From Salvia splendens (Eukaryota > Streptophyta > Magnoliopsida > Lamiales > Lamiaceae), in assembly GCF_004379255.2 (NCBI RefSeq), contig NC_056039.1:3912501-3976500 (forward strand): a DNA stretch of 64,000 bases. The letters run 5' to 3'. Below, one piece after another: positions 1-12,919 of this stretch. Below the pieces are notes generated by a model. That model was not told where the DNA came from. It ran no database searches and saw nothing but the letters and a program-made list of their open reading frames with translations. The stretch's first letter is position 1. The number at the start of each line of letters is the position of its first letter. The position numbers and the translations under genes are program-made.

Positions 1-1
1 A

Positions 2-181
2 ATTAGAATCATACCATGCGAAAATACAAATTATCCTAAAACAATTAAGGAAACTTTAGATGAATTTTACCGTGCACTGGTTTTTCCCATCGGTAGAATG
101 CAGTTTCAGTCCTCGCAAGATGATGATTATGACGAATCCGAAATTTATCAAGTCGAATTTGAGCTAGAAATCCAATGGTGA
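2..181 (+). CDS. 3' end of an unidentified protein gene (partial, cut by window edge)
   Basis: One frame is open from base 2 to a TGA at 179-181 and encodes about 59 residues. It reads like real protein: acidic stretch SQDDDYDESE, then EFELEIQW at the C-terminus, with no low-complexity bias. The rest of the gene lies outside the window. I do not recognise the family. It is on the same strand as NRPB3 and ends about 295 bp before the NRPB3 start. It could be a chance open frame, since it is short and has no start in view. Confidence 0.4.
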   Translation: MRIIPCENTNYPKTIKETLDEFYRALVFPIGRMQFQSSQDDDYDESEIYQVEFELEIQW

Positions 182-475
182 ATGATTAGGGTTTATAGAA
201 AAATTTTGGGTTTTTTAATGAAATTGGTTGAGATAAATCGCCTACTGTTGTAATATTCAAGCCCACTAAAACGGCCTTTTATAAGGAAGCCCAATTGTAT
301 TTTCAGTTGAAAAAACGGAAAGAATAAAGCAGAGTACAAATACTACAGAGCAACGTACTAGTCTTTTTTCTAGAAACGATTTTACCCCCAATTTCAGTTC
401 CATGGCCAGAAAATAGGGTTTAAATCAAAACCCTTTCAAGAGAGAGGTAGCGAGTGAGACGGAGGAAAAATCGAA
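182..475 (+). promoter_or_regulatory. NRPB3 promoter and 5' leader
   Basis: The 294 bp between the upstream gene end and the NRPB3 ATG hold two site II-type elements in reverse orientation (AGCCCA at 260-265 and 288-293) and a telo-box core TAGGGTTT at 414-421. Site II and telo-boxes are known in promoters of plant housekeeping and growth genes. No strong TATA box is obvious; a TTTTATAAGG-like string near 278-286 is a weak candidate. Confidence 0.45.
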
Positions 476-2940
476 ATGGAGGGCGTTTCGTACCAGAGAT
501 TCCCCAAAATCAAAATTCGGGAGGTGAAGGACGACTACATGAAGTTCGAGCTGCGAGAGACCGATGCCAGCATCGCCAACGCCCTCCGTCGCGTGATGAT
601 CTCCGAGGTCCCAACCATTGCTATCGATTTGGTGGAAATCGAGGTGAACTCTTCCGTCTTGAATGACGAATTCATCGCCCACCGCCTAGGTCTGGTCCCT
701 CTCATCAGCGAGCGCGCCATGGCTATGCGCTTCTCCCGCGACTGCGACGCCTGCGACGGCGATGGCCAGTGCGAGTACTGCTCCGTCGAGTTTCATCTTC
801 GCGCGAAGTGCATTAACGACACTACGCTCGATGTCACCTCAAAGGACCTCTACAGTTCGGACCACACAGTTGTTCCCGTCGATTTCTCCGATGCTTCGTC
901 CACAATCGATAACACGGAGTCTAGGTAGTTATGCTATTCTCGACACGATGTTTTTATGTGCTAGACTGCTAGTTTACATTTTATTTATTTTTTGTGCATG
1001 ATTTTATTCTTTTATTTATTTATATTTGTTGGGTTGTGTGGACTGATTAGCTGAGTGAATGGCTAAATAAAATTTGAGCTACAGTATTTGGGTGAAAATT
1101 GTCTCTGTTTGATCGAGTATTTCTTTTTGGAAATTTTGAAGCTTTATTTAGTTTGTTAGTGAGAGTATTTTCTGTTCTTGAACTCAAAATACTATTGATG
1201 TTCGTTCAGCTGAGTTATGTTTGGTGGGGAACACAATAAGCTGAGAAGAGATATTGGGGAGAAAGGGTTCTAGGGGAAAAAGGCACAATGTAGTTGAATT
1301 AAAGGGAAAAAGATCCATTATACGTGGAAATCAAGGAAGTATCATTAAGACCTTGTAAAAATTTTAGAAAATAGAGATTCTTCTAATTTTCTGCACAGTT
1401 GGTAAAAGTATTGTTTGTTGTAGGAATTTGGAAGGTGTACTAAGTTAGAAAAACCATGCCAAGTTACTAAGAAAATGCAACATGTGTAATCCTCTAAGGC
1501 TGGAGCATATTGACTACATAAGTTTTTCTTATCTCTCTATCTTTCCTCCCTCCCTATGGTGGGTGGTGGGAGGTCAGTGATGGTGCTGGAGTGTTGGCTG
1601 ACCCTGTCAGTACAAAATACAAGCTCTGACATTACTTGTCATTTTCATTACTCAGATGACTAAATTGACAGAATACTTGTCAATGTAAGGGGCATGGATT
1701 GGTTATAGGTCTTTTGGGGGGTTGTTGTGTTCCATTCCCACTATTTCTAGTATAAATGGGTGATACTCTGTTTCTAGTGTTGTTTTCAACTTTTCCCGTT
1801 CTACATTTGCTGGTATGATCCACAATCATTTGTACTATATAAATGATCTGACCAGTTCAAGTTATTCATGATGTAGGGGAATCATTATTGTGAAGCTTCG
1901 CCGAGGTCAGGAGTTGATTTTAAGAGCCATAGCACGGAAAGGAATTGGGAAAGATCATGCCAAATGGTCGCCTGCGGCAACTGTCACTTTCATGTATGAA
2001 CCTGAGATCTATATCAACGAAGAGTTAATGGAAACCTTGAGCATGGCAGAGAAACAAGAGTTTGTTGACAGCAGTCCCACAAAAGTGTTTGACATTAACC
2101 CCCGCAATGGGCAGGTAAATCGTTCATCTTGGTAGGCTTCTTTTGGCATGGAATTATTTCATCTTTGAATATGTATGTTTCTTATGCTGGTTCTTCCCTG
2201 ATTTCATTTCCTGATAATTGCTTGATCATATTGAATTTTTGTGCTCATGACAGCTTAAATGACTGTACATGTTTTCCTGTGTAAGTGTTTATTTTGACAA
2301 TAAGTTGCTGCTTAATGTTGGTTTCATATGCAAAGAAGGTAAACTAAATTATTGAGATTAATGGGCATTCATGTATTTGATTGTCTTTGCATAACGACAT
2401 AACCTTGTTAATATGAATGGATATGAATCCATGCCCTGAAGAGAAAGAATAACTTTTGTAGAATTCTTTTTTGATTAACTGTTGAACTTCTTGTTTGAGG
2501 TGGCTCGATATCCTGGGCCCAGGCTGGTGCTGACTTCTTCTTTTGTACCTATAAAAATTAGATTTCACAGGATCATTATCCTCTGGAAATAGTTTTATTC
2601 GGACTAACGGAATGTTAGCCTTGAAGTGTTACATAACTGTCATTGCTAATTCAGCCCCTTTTCGTAGGTCTATGTTCACAATGCTGAGAATTATACGTAT
2701 GACGATGAAGTTCTCAAGAAAGCAGAAGCAATGGGGAAACCTGGTCTTGTTGAGATCCATGCCAAAGAGGACAGTTTCATATTCACCGTAGAGACAACTG
2801 GAGGAATAAAGGCATCTCAATTGTTAATCAATGCCATCGAGATCCTGAAGCAGAAGCTAGATGCTGTTCGCTTGTCAGCAGACACCGTGGAAGCTGACGA
2901 GCAGTTTGGTGAACTGGGAGCACATATGCGCGGGGGCTGA
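476..2940 (+). CDS. NRPB3: DNA-directed RNA polymerase II subunit 3 (RPB3-like)
   Basis: Encodes the Pol II assembly-platform subunit that pairs with RPB11, the eukaryotic counterpart of the bacterial alpha subunit; it acts in the nucleus. Exons read as 476-924, 1877-2114 and 2668-2940, all with GT-AG borders and matching phases, giving 960 nt and 319 residues, the usual plant length. The N-terminal alpha-like dimerisation region contains [21 protein letters not shown]. Four cysteines at about residues 90, 93, 99 and 102 (CDAC and CEYC) form the RPB3 zinc loop. The insert domain is followed by the second dimerisation half (residues about 180-305). The start is the first ATG after the leader and gives the conserved N-terminus. 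It could be the Pol IV/V paralogue, because plants share or duplicate this subunit; NRPB3 is the better name. Confidence 0.95.
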
Positions 2941-5900
2941 TTCCATATAACTACATCTTTCTTATCACGGTATGCATTTTCCTTCAATTAACTCAAGTGT
3001 ATGAAATCTGCTACTAAGTGCTGTAATTACTTCAAATTTCACTGGACTTTGCACATGGAGGATTCTCATGTAGTGATGTGTTATGTTGCTAAAAAACTTG
3101 TCCAATCTTTTCTGAAACTGTCGATGGATAAGCAGTTTCGTATTTATGAGAAACCCTGTCCGCCGTCTGTTAGTTCAGTTTTGCATGGTGAACCTCTTTG
3201 ATTCTATGTTGATGCATCCAAATCTAAATCCCCAAGATGCTGCTCCATTTTGTACACCAAAAGTTGCAATGGTTGTGGGGTATTTTCTTTTATCTATTTG
3301 GTTATAATTTGAAAGAGGTTATTTAGTGATCGAACCTCAATATACATACTGTAGGATGTGAAAGTGGTGCGAAAATCTATCTGAATTTTTTAACCACCAG
3401 ATTTCACAGATCCCCCTCCTGACAAGTGTTCTGTGGTAGATACTACATTTAATGAAACAGTTAACTTGTAATATTTAATGTTTTTCTGTGTGTATAGTTA
3501 TCATCAATGCATAATATTAAGTCTTATCTACTATAGTAGTATTAATATTTTTGCATGTAGCCGAAATTTTATGTACTCCACGTAGTTTACTCCAAACAAA
3601 ATTCATTTGTCCCTTTTGATAAATTATCGAGTGTGTTATTAAAATATAGCGTGAAGGAGTATGCCAAGAGCCAAGTGTATCTAATTTTAGTATGTATTCC
3701 AAACAATAATAAATCAATTAAATACATATCGATTATTATAGTAAAAAAATTGGAAATTGAAAATAAACCAATCAAACATGCAACAGAAACAGATTGGACC
3801 ACCTGAATCAGAAGGTGGATGATAAAGGACTGGCCTTCATCACTTCGCATTCAATGCTATCAGTATATCTGTTCGATAATAAGTTGCAATTCCCTCTCAA
3901 GTCTGGATTTGGAGTTGAATAAATGAGTTGGTCCATAAATTTTAGAGTTGTCTGTTCTTTGTGTTTCAAAATATATTGAGACGAAAATGGTAGTCCAGTC
4001 TGGCCTGGCCTGGCCTGATGCTTTGAAGAGGAGGGCAGAGTGACCGGGCATTGGTGCGACCACTGGTTAGTTGCAGGCATTGCAACTGAAGTGGGGGTGG
4101 GAACTTGTTTATTTTATTCTAATTCACATGCAAAACTATTCACTTTCAATTTCATCCCTCACTATTCTCAACACACTTCTATCAGATTCCAACACTCAAT
4201 CTTGACCTAGATACACAAATAGGATTCCATGATTTTGTTTGTGATTGGTCAAAAGTTTCAAATAGTCTATGGAAGTAAGTAATAGCGGGTACAAAATCTA
4301 ATGTTTGTCTTTGGGTCTTTTAATGTAATATCTACCGTCAATCTATACTTCTCATCCCGATTGCTGACTTTTCAATCGACATACTAATACAAGATTGAGT
4401 TTCTTCTCGTGGAATAATCTTCATGTTATATTGCTTGATTTATTCATTCATTTATTCTCGGATAATTAATTGTTTCAAGCCATTCTAAACTTTCTATACA
4501 CTAATGATTTACTCGAAGATCCCACGTTGGGTCAAAACTCAAAACTATAAAATTGGTGAGTGTAGAAAAAAAGATCTACCACTTCCTAGGATGCTTGTGG
4601 ATAACAACAAGTGTGAGAGATTTGTGTCGGTTGTATTTGTATATATACACGGCTATCCCTCATATTACTATTCTCTTGTTTTAAATATTAAATAATGTCC
4701 TAAATCAATTTTTTAAATATTATAATAAACAAAATTAAAACTACTCTCTGCACACTTAACATTAAATCCCCCAAGTTCCAAAAGCACTAGAAGTGTCATT
4801 GTCTCGTTGACATATCAAAGTGCCACAATCCACTTAGAAATGAACATCAGTCTAAAAAAACATAGAATGGTTTTTATCATTTTGGGTTGTCCTCCAAAAT
4901 TAGACAAAGTCTAAATATGGAAAGTTTTTCGCCTATTACACATCACTAATAATGTGGACTGTCATATATAAGATTGTCTTTTTTTTATGAAGAAGGAGGT
5001 AATAAATAAGGAAGTTAGGGCTAAATCACCTAGAAAAAATACATTAAATTAAGCACAAATTTGAAAACAAAATTGAGAAGCCAGTGCTCCATCTAGAAAT
5101 CAAATATACATTATATGTACAACTCATTGAAGAACCAGCGAGCAAGATCTGTAATAAAACACAAATTTGGAACGATTCAAGAGTTGATGAACGTACCTCA
5201 GGAATGAAATTAGGTCAAGAGTTAACTTTCTTCCTTGTTATCTGATCGTGTTTGTTCTCTGTATTCTGATCGTGTTTGTTTTCGTTTAAAAATGTAAATA
5301 GGTGAAAACATATCAGGCAAATTGGAATCAAATGTTAGGCATTAATTAATAAAATTTCAATAAATTTTAACCATCTTTAAATTAAATTAAATTTAGTGTC
5401 CTTATTCTAACTTGATACACCTAAAAAATAAGGACTGCTCAATCTAATTAGAGTATACAACATGCTAGCACACCTTGTATCAATAGTAATTTGATGTTGC
5501 ATATTACGATGTACATGTGTAGCATGTAAATTTTGATATAAGGCCAAATTGACAGTATTTGCTTCAAGGGCAATTTTGTTGAAACTTCTGAAAATCAAGA
5601 AAAAAATTTAGAACTTCAAATAAGTTTGTGACCATCTTTTAATTTTCATTATCTATAAAGGATTATCTTAAATGTTGCATCAAAGAGTTAATCGAATTGT
5701 ATGCGTTCAAGGAAAAAAAAGAAAAATTAAATGCAATAATTGATTGACTTACTAGTAAATGTGCAATACAAATAGGCAAATGGATGGATTAAAATTAAAA
5801 CCATCCAATTTTAAGAGAAAGTCACAATGTATATCCATGCAGCTCAACCAATTAGACACACATTGGAATGCAAATAGCAAAGACAAAGTATGTAGTACTA

Positions 5901-8611
5901 TGATATAATAGAAATTGACTTAGGAAAAAGTGACAAAATTTGAGGGATTGTGAAATCGAAAAGAGGGGCCAAAGTTTGATAATTTTGGGAGCATCTCATT
6001 CTGTCCTTCACAGCTTTACAGCTGTGACCACAAGATAATAAAAAAGAATGTCAAACAAAACCAAAAATGTCACCAAAGGCCTTTTTTTACACTTCACCAT
6101 ATTTCACAATTTACATCAAAAGAAGTATGGAGGGAAGGTATTTTTATTCAATATATATAAATCATTATGTAATAATTCAAGATATGAATGTTTAATGTTA
6201 CTTTCTTACTCACTATTTATCTCACCAATCTAATTACTTATAAAAGCATATATGGCATCATGTTTTGTTCAGCAAGTAGTTTGACTTAACTTATCAAAGG
6301 ATTATCATAAAATTTGAAGTCAAACTTATAAAATCGTAGTAGCTATTTAATAAGTTAAGTAAAAAAATAAAACAAGAATTAAAAATGTTGATTTATGTTC
6401 AATGTTAATAATACAATAGTTAACTTTTTTAACAAACTACACTTAAATAGATATATAGTTTTATTTAAGTTTAGTACTCGTATATCATAAACTAGATAAA
6501 TTGACCGGCATAGAATAAATAAACCAAAAGAGATTAAAATATTTTATTTTAGAACATCCTATATTGATGCACTATTTATTAGTGCTAAAAATACCTGCAA
6601 GTTTATAGGGTAGATCTAGTATAGCTAAAGGTCAGTACCGGAGTATCAAACACATGGAATAAGATTGCAACTGACTATCATATACTAAGCGTCATATACT
6701 ATTTAAAGACACAAATGTTTTTTTTTGTTTGATTTTATTAAACTAGACTGAAAAATAAATAAATAAATAAATAAAAAGAAAGCATATAAACAATGATACA
6801 AAGCAGACATAGGAATGTAGAATATTAGGATCCAAAACACAATCGACTTTCTTGAATTACAGTCTCTAGAGTTATTAAGTCGGTCACTTAACTGGATTAA
6901 ACCTCTCCCGAGGTGAGAAATCCGTAGATTAGGTGTTGAAATCAAAGTCCCCTTTAAATCTCTAACATCTAACTCCTAAAAGATCGTTAAGACCAATGGC
7001 CTCACGTGAAACCCCAACTCTCCCGAGTTCTATTGAATTAAAGTGTAAATTATCCATTTTCCAAGTCAACTATTTCATCTCCCGAGTACTCTAATCAACT
7101 CTAACATTTATTCAAGAGGTAGCTAATCAATTGAATATAGAAAGCACAAGGATAAATCAAATAACTACAAGAGCTAACAAGAAAAATCAATCGAATATCT
7201 TCACCAAAAATTCCACAATTGATATTTAACTCATAGACAAGTAAAAACTACAAATAAAGTACGAGACATGAAAGAAACTGATAAAACCCAAGGTTGAATC
7301 TTCAATCTTCAGTCTTTTCTTGCCTGGATCTGCAGAACTCCGCTCCAATGGAAGATGGATGAATTTAAGGGTGGAATATGGAATGGAAGAAGTGTAGAGA
7401 GGGAGAAGGATTGGAGGCTCTGAGATAAATATTATGAATTAGGTTCAGAGGTATTTATAGGCTGGAAAAAGGTTTATTTTTGATAAATTTCGTGCCCTAC
7501 AAGAAATAGGAGAGATTTGGCTTCACAATATAATAATTTCTTTTCTTCCGTGAATTTCCGCATAAATTCCAGTCAGCTTTGACTGCACTGCGCAATGTTC
7601 GTAGAATTATCATAACTTTCTCCACAGAACTCCGATTAAGACATGCAAGATATCCACGCGAAGCTCTTTCGAAGACGAAGAGAATGGCATGTAGTAAACA
7701 CTGACTGGACTTCAAAATCGCTGGCAGAATGGGCTCGAACAGAGGCTGCTGCACTTTGGCCTTTTTTCACCTTTTTTCTATCTTTTTCTATCATTTATCA
7801 ACAAACACGTCAAAAATATCAAATGTATAACATATGCAATTTAAGAACATAATTTTCATGATTGACATTTAAAACAAGTCAAATCTAGTCCTTAAAAACA
7901 TGCAAAATCTGTGTTTGTCATATATGCGGTAGCTTTTTACTTTTCCAGGTTGATTATTCAAATTCTTAATTACTTTTAGGTTTGATAAATGGTAGTAATT
8001 GATTTACTGCATAATTAACAAATTTAATTTCCAACTGATTTTGTAAATTGTTGCAAATAGACATTACTCTTTGATTTGTAAGTAAATAGACACACCCAAT
8101 TTTTCCTAGATCAAAAACATAGTCATTGGCAAGAAAAGGGTAGTATTAAAAATTAATAGGGTGGTAAAGTTAAATTGTGTGAAGAGTTCCAATTAAACAT
8201 AAATTTGGTAGTATAAAAGCCTTGTAAAAGTATTGTCAATGGCAAAGGTTATTTACCAGAATTCCAGAAAATGAATCTGTTTTATTCCAATGTTGGGATG
8301 CAAAAAAAGTAGCAAAGTCTTACAAATGGAAACACACACTAAATTAAGCTCAACAATATGCTTCCATTCCTTAAATTAGGCATGTCCACAATTGGAATCC
8401 AGGGGCAGTCTGGTATTTACCCCCATAAATAGAATAAGTGAATCACACACACACACACTTCTCAGTTCTCCCTTTCTCTTTCTTGATTTCTTCTCTGTTT
8501 GCAAGTGTTGGGTAAAAGCATTTTTAACCTTTGTTTGCATCCAGCAAGCATACATTATTGTAGAGAGAGATGACTTAGAATGGGGAGTATTGAGGAAGGT
8601 GGCTTAATGCC
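2941..8611. other. Intergenic, AT-rich, no gene seen (contains a TE-like block)
   Basis: The first few hundred bases are probably the NRPB3 3' UTR. The rest is AT-rich with scattered stops in every frame; open frames are short and low in complexity. A short TGGCC repeat lies near 4000-4018. A transposon-like block at about 6700-7925 is listed separately. On the plus strand a TATA-like CATAAATAG near 8424-8432 precedes a CA repeat and a CT-rich stretch, but no convincing plus-strand frame follows and it overlaps the 3' side of the cyclin gene. Confidence 0.5.
6700..7925 (-). mobile_element. Probable transposon-derived block with its own minus-strand promoter-like site
   Basis: Read on the minus strand, a good TATA box (TATAAATA, plus coordinates 7452-7459) is followed by a CT-rich leader and a long non-coding transcript-like tract. 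CTCCCGAG or its complement occurs three times (near 6904, 7020 and 7080) in this tract. Upstream of the TATA is a GC-richer stretch (7540-7760) with a coding-like but unidentified frame. I recognise the overall style from dispersed plant LTR-type repeats, but I see no clear terminal repeats or target duplication, so the borders are approximate. Confidence 0.35.
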
Positions 8612-9953
8612 TCAATGCTTCTTCTTGTGTTTCTTTAAAATAGGGTTATGATCATTTGCAACTTCACCATCAATTATTGTTGCATCATTCCAACTGAAGC
8701 AGCTTCCACTCAATTCGCAATTTCTGCGTTTTGCATGTATGTCTGAGATAAGCATGCAACACTTTTCCACTTCCATCTGCTCAAAATCCACCACACTTCA
8801 TTCACTTAATAATGCTCTTATTTTCTCGAATTAATTAAGACAATACTAGCTAGTATAACATATTCTTGAATTATCAATCATAAATAGTAGGAGTAGTATT
8901 AGTTTACTTGTACTAAACCAAGTTCATGTCCATGTTTATTTTACTAAAAATATGAAAACATACATTACTTTTTAAGAAGGGAGTAATAATAAAATACTAT
9001 CAAAATTATTGCATAGGCTGACACATAAACGCAGCCACGTGCATGACGAAAAGTCAAATTCCAGAATCACTATACCGTGGGCTGACGGGTTAAAACAAGA
9101 ATAGTCAATTTACCAAATAAATTAACAAGTGTGTTACATTTTTGGACATTTTTCAATAATTAAAGATCATAAACTTTGTAATTTTCATAATCCACTAAGC
9201 TGTTTCTTATTCGGTAAAATTAGCCATGATACTATGATAATTATTTTTAAACATATGGAAATATTATGTATGGCTATATTAAACATGTTTCTTATGATGG
9301 TGGCGGCATGTTTAGAACAGAGAGAGTATTTTGCCAAAAATGTGACTACTTGTTTGTGATTTATAATTCGTTTTTGAAAACTGAAAATCAGACCAGAAGT
9401 TAATCATTTTTCGTAAGTTATTTGGCAATATTAAAATTATATGTCACTCACAAGAAAAAGTGAGAAAAATAATTAATAATGTCACCAACCAACCTTACTA
9501 ATTTGAAGGAGCTCAAACATCATCTTCTCACACTCAACCGCATAGCCGCCGTATTCCCCCTGATTTATTACAACGTGAAGCATCGCCGCACTCGCCACAA
9601 CACCCGCCGAATATTCCACACACCTCCAATCTACACACATAATTTAACCAATCAAAAATCACACATTACACACACACACACACACACAATGAGATCAAAA
9701 GATGAGTCACCGGAAATGAAGGAAATCACTGTATCTTCACAGCTCGCCACAAACTCCAAACGAATCTCCAATCCAAGTCTCCTCACAAAATGATCAATAA
9801 ACGATAGAGGAGTCACCGGATTCATCCTCCAATCCAGCGCACACAGAATCAAAAGCTCCATTCTCTTAATCGTCGTCGCCTCAAAAAAATACTCTGCATC
9901 CTCCACCTTCAACAATCATTCCACAACTAAATTTCTAATTAATTTATAATAGT

Positions 9954-9986
<33 letters not shown>

Positions 9987-10367
9987 CTAATTACTTGAAG
10001 GTCTACGAGAAGAGGAACGTGAGTTTCCTCAACTTTGGCAGCAATAGAGAGGCAAGCAACGGCCACAAGCTGCATCAGCCACGGCCTCTTCTCATCTCCC
10101 TCCAAACTCCGCAAGAATCTGTCGACGAAATTGATAGCGAGGACGGCGGCGGAGGCGGAGAATTTATGATGCGAAGCGATTTTGAGAACGAATTCGACGG
10201 CTTGATTTCTAGCTGATGGAGAGATGCGGCTGGATTTGGGAGGCGTAGTTTGTTCTCTGTCTTTGCGGAGGAGGGATTGGAGCTCTTCGTCGTCCCATTT
10301 CGAATCGTAATGGAATGGGAAAAGGGGGTGATTGGTGTTGTCGTTTGAAGTGATTTCGCTTTTGCTT

Positions 10368-10399
<32 letters not shown>

Positions 10400-10498
10400 T
10401 TCTTCTTCGCAGTAAAGGGTGTGGAGAGGCGAGGATTTTCGTGCATTGTTGTGGTCCACGGCCATTGCTGTTTGAGAAGAAGGGGTTTTTCTATTCAT
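8612..10498 (-). CDS. CYCD3: D-type cyclin, CYCD3-like
   Basis: G1 cyclin that would activate CDKA and drive phosphorylation of the retinoblastoma-related protein. Exon 1 is 9995-10498: the N-terminus carries the Rb-binding LxCxE motif as LYCEE, merged into a run of glutamates, then a WDDEELQSLL segment and the cyclin box (DRFLRS, ACLSIAAKVEETHVPLL). Exon 2 runs from 9906 to about 9686 (VEDAEYFFEATTI, LDWRMNPVTPLSF). Exon 3 runs from about 9623 or 9630 to 9494 (cyclin C part, AGVVASAAMLHV). Exon 4 is 8612-8776 (MEVEKCCMLI, ending KKHKKKH). The last exon is across a 717 bp intron; its phase and its match to the CYCD3 tail support it. Length is about 339 residues, slightly short for CYCD3. The intron 2 donor falls in a GT repeat, so that junction is uncertain by a few codons. 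Confidence 0.88.
9663..9688. repeat. (CA/GT)n microsatellite at the cyclin intron 2 donor
   Basis: About twelve CA dinucleotides. On the sense strand the exon 2 to intron 2 boundary is inside this GT run, so several neighbouring GT donors are possible. Confidence 0.9.
9957..9986. repeat. (CAA/GTT)n microsatellite in cyclin intron 1
   Basis: About ten copies of CAA on the plus strand, equal to GTT repeats on the cyclin sense strand, starting within 10 bases of the intron 1 donor (GTAATTAGT). Confidence 0.9.
10366..10409. repeat. (CTT/GAA)n coding microsatellite (poly-Glu in the cyclin)
   Basis: A GAA/GAG run on the cyclin sense strand encodes about 14 consecutive glutamates directly after the LxCxE motif. 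Confidence 0.9.
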
Positions 10499-12919
10499 TT
10501 ATACTACAGTGGGAGAAGAAGAGAGTAAGAGAGATAAAACCGGTGGAGTTTTTATCATAGGGTGTCACGCTTGCTTATTTAACTTAAGTAGATGGATGTG
10601 TTGGTAAATGAAATGATGTTGTGTTTAAATAAATTGGATTCCTAATAAATGCACAAATACTATTATTATAGATTAATAGTTATGACTTATGAGTTAGACT
10701 CAGCTCGGATTTTAATAGATGTAATGTAATGAGAAGTAATTGAAAAAATTTATGAAATATGAATCCTAATTTTATATATATAATAAAATATGACTGAAAT
10801 AAACTAGGTCCATCACTCAGCGTCAAAATGGTGAAGTTATAATAAAATGTAAAAGTGTCAATTAATTATGAATTGGTGAAAAAGCAAAATTATACAATTA
10901 ACTGTGAAAGGAAGGAAATTCTACTACTAAACTGGAGACGCCATATAAATGAGCAAAATCTAATTTATTTTATCCTAATAAATTTGTAGTTAGTCTTAAA
11001 AGCTTATCCTACAGAAAAGTGATGAACTCATAGAGTTGATTGAATCAGTGTATCGAAAAGATGAGTGGCGCAAAAGAATGTCGTACACTAACACAATAAA
11101 AAATCGTCAACTCTTTGTTTGTTATTTTTTTTGCAAGTTTACATGTGATGATGATTTGGTTCAAGAGTGTGCGCGTGCCTTCAAATGTGGAAACTTACAA
11201 AGTTAGAGCAATATTTTTATTGGATGATTTCTCGTGGTACATACATAGAACGAAACTCGTAGGATTTCACAAAGTGTAGGAGATCATCCGCAGGAGGCAA
11301 AAGTGATACGATAGACGAAGAACATGCATAAGTGAATCTAACTCAACCCCGAACAGTTTAGGCAAAGTTGTTGCATTGTGGAATCGACAACAAATTCAAA
11401 TGACAAAGTTCATAATTTTGGTATGTGTATCGTGCATAAACCTCACGAACTTATTGCAGTCATTGATGAAACCTCATAAACTTATTGTAGTCATTGATGA
11501 AGGGAAATGAAATTCGTAGTGTCGGCATCAAACAGCTAAAGCGAACAAAGAACACAAGTGGATTCCACTATCGAAAGATAGGAGAGAGGTCCTACACCTT
11601 AAGTAGGAGACAACTACATGAGTGATAAATCGTGCAGGTTGGATCGTTGTCGAGTCAATATAATAGCAACTCAACCCAATAAGGCCTAAGCCGAATCCGA
11701 CTTGTTAATGAAACTCTCAACCCAAACACGACTATGAAAAAATTAAATTATGGAATAAATGTGTTTTTAGGTGATTTCTTGTATTCCTTAGGGGCGGGAA
11801 AATGGGGAGGCACACACTACATAGTACATACAGGGAGGTCCCGCGAAAACAACCACCAATGGAATGCAAACAAACATTAACACCATAGTATTCATATATA
11901 TATATATATATATATATATTATTTGGTGGGTATAGTTTTTCACCCCAAATTCAAACCGTGTGACACCATAATTCATATCCACTACATCACACATTTGCCT
12001 TTTTGGTTTTATTCGGTTTCGTGTAAGGTCGTTTCACATAGAGTTCTGAAATTTGACATACTTATAATGTAAAATTAATTGACCGGCAAAGTAAATTTTA
12101 AAAAAGAATTAATAACGCAATGGCAATAAGGGAAAAGCACAAATTCAATTTATGAGTACACTACTACTATGATGGTCCACACCTCTGCATCAATGTTTAA
12201 CCATTTCTCTTTGTTTTTTTATCTTTTAACCAAACCTATAAACCCACTAGCTTACCTTAATAATTTAATTCTCACTGTCGAATTTGTATTTAATTTAATT
12301 TTGAAAGAAGACCTATACATAGTAACTGTGGAGTAGTAACTATAAAGTTTTTTATGGGCCTAATTATCAATGCCAGCTTATTCCATCTACATTCGAGGAA
12401 CCAATTGTTTAATGACTTTAATTAGTGGAGTTGTCATCCAGTTTAATCATTAATTAACGAATAACTCCAACATCAAATTCGATTGATGCTTGGTGAAACC
12501 ATCGATTGGTCTTGGGAATTCTCCTCCAAAGTCAAAATGGCCCCACTACTATTGTCAACTTGATAAAATTAGGTAGTGTAATGCAACTTCAAATTTGTTT
12601 GACTGCAGATTTATACTCGGTAACTCTTAAAATACCATCGACTACATTATACCAATTTAAATACAAATAATTTGTATTAGTTGACTCCATAAAAGATATC
12701 TTTGTCAACGATATATGAACATTAATCTGTCTTCAATTTATAACATAAAATGTGTATAAAGAAAATAGAGGGAGTGACATAGAATTCGTTAGGCCCACTG
12801 CTCGGCCCGTGCTCACTTCGCGCTGAAAGCTGAAACTGTATAGTGGGCCTCAAAATGGGCTTCTAAATGCTTTGTCCATATATTGAAATCAAGCTTTAAA
12901 AAATGATTTTTGTCTCTAA
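10499..12919. other. Cyclin 5' flank and AT-rich intergenic DNA
   Basis: The first few hundred bases are the cyclin upstream region. An (AT)n tract lies at about 11893-11919. GGCCCA and TGGGCC/T motifs cluster at 12792-12861 (GGCCCA 12792, TGGGCC 12844, TGGGCT 12856), resembling a site II promoter but with no gene beside them. I see no supported coding region. Confidence 0.5.

Noticed and set aside
8392..8607. Small plus-strand gene after a TATA-like site
   Set aside because: No family similarity, and it sits against the 3' end of the cyclin on the other strand; leader-like CA and CT repeats explain the open frame.
9479..9484. Cyclin stop codon directly after exon 3
   Set aside because: A splice donor precedes it and a downstream exon with the CYCD3 tail fits in phase.
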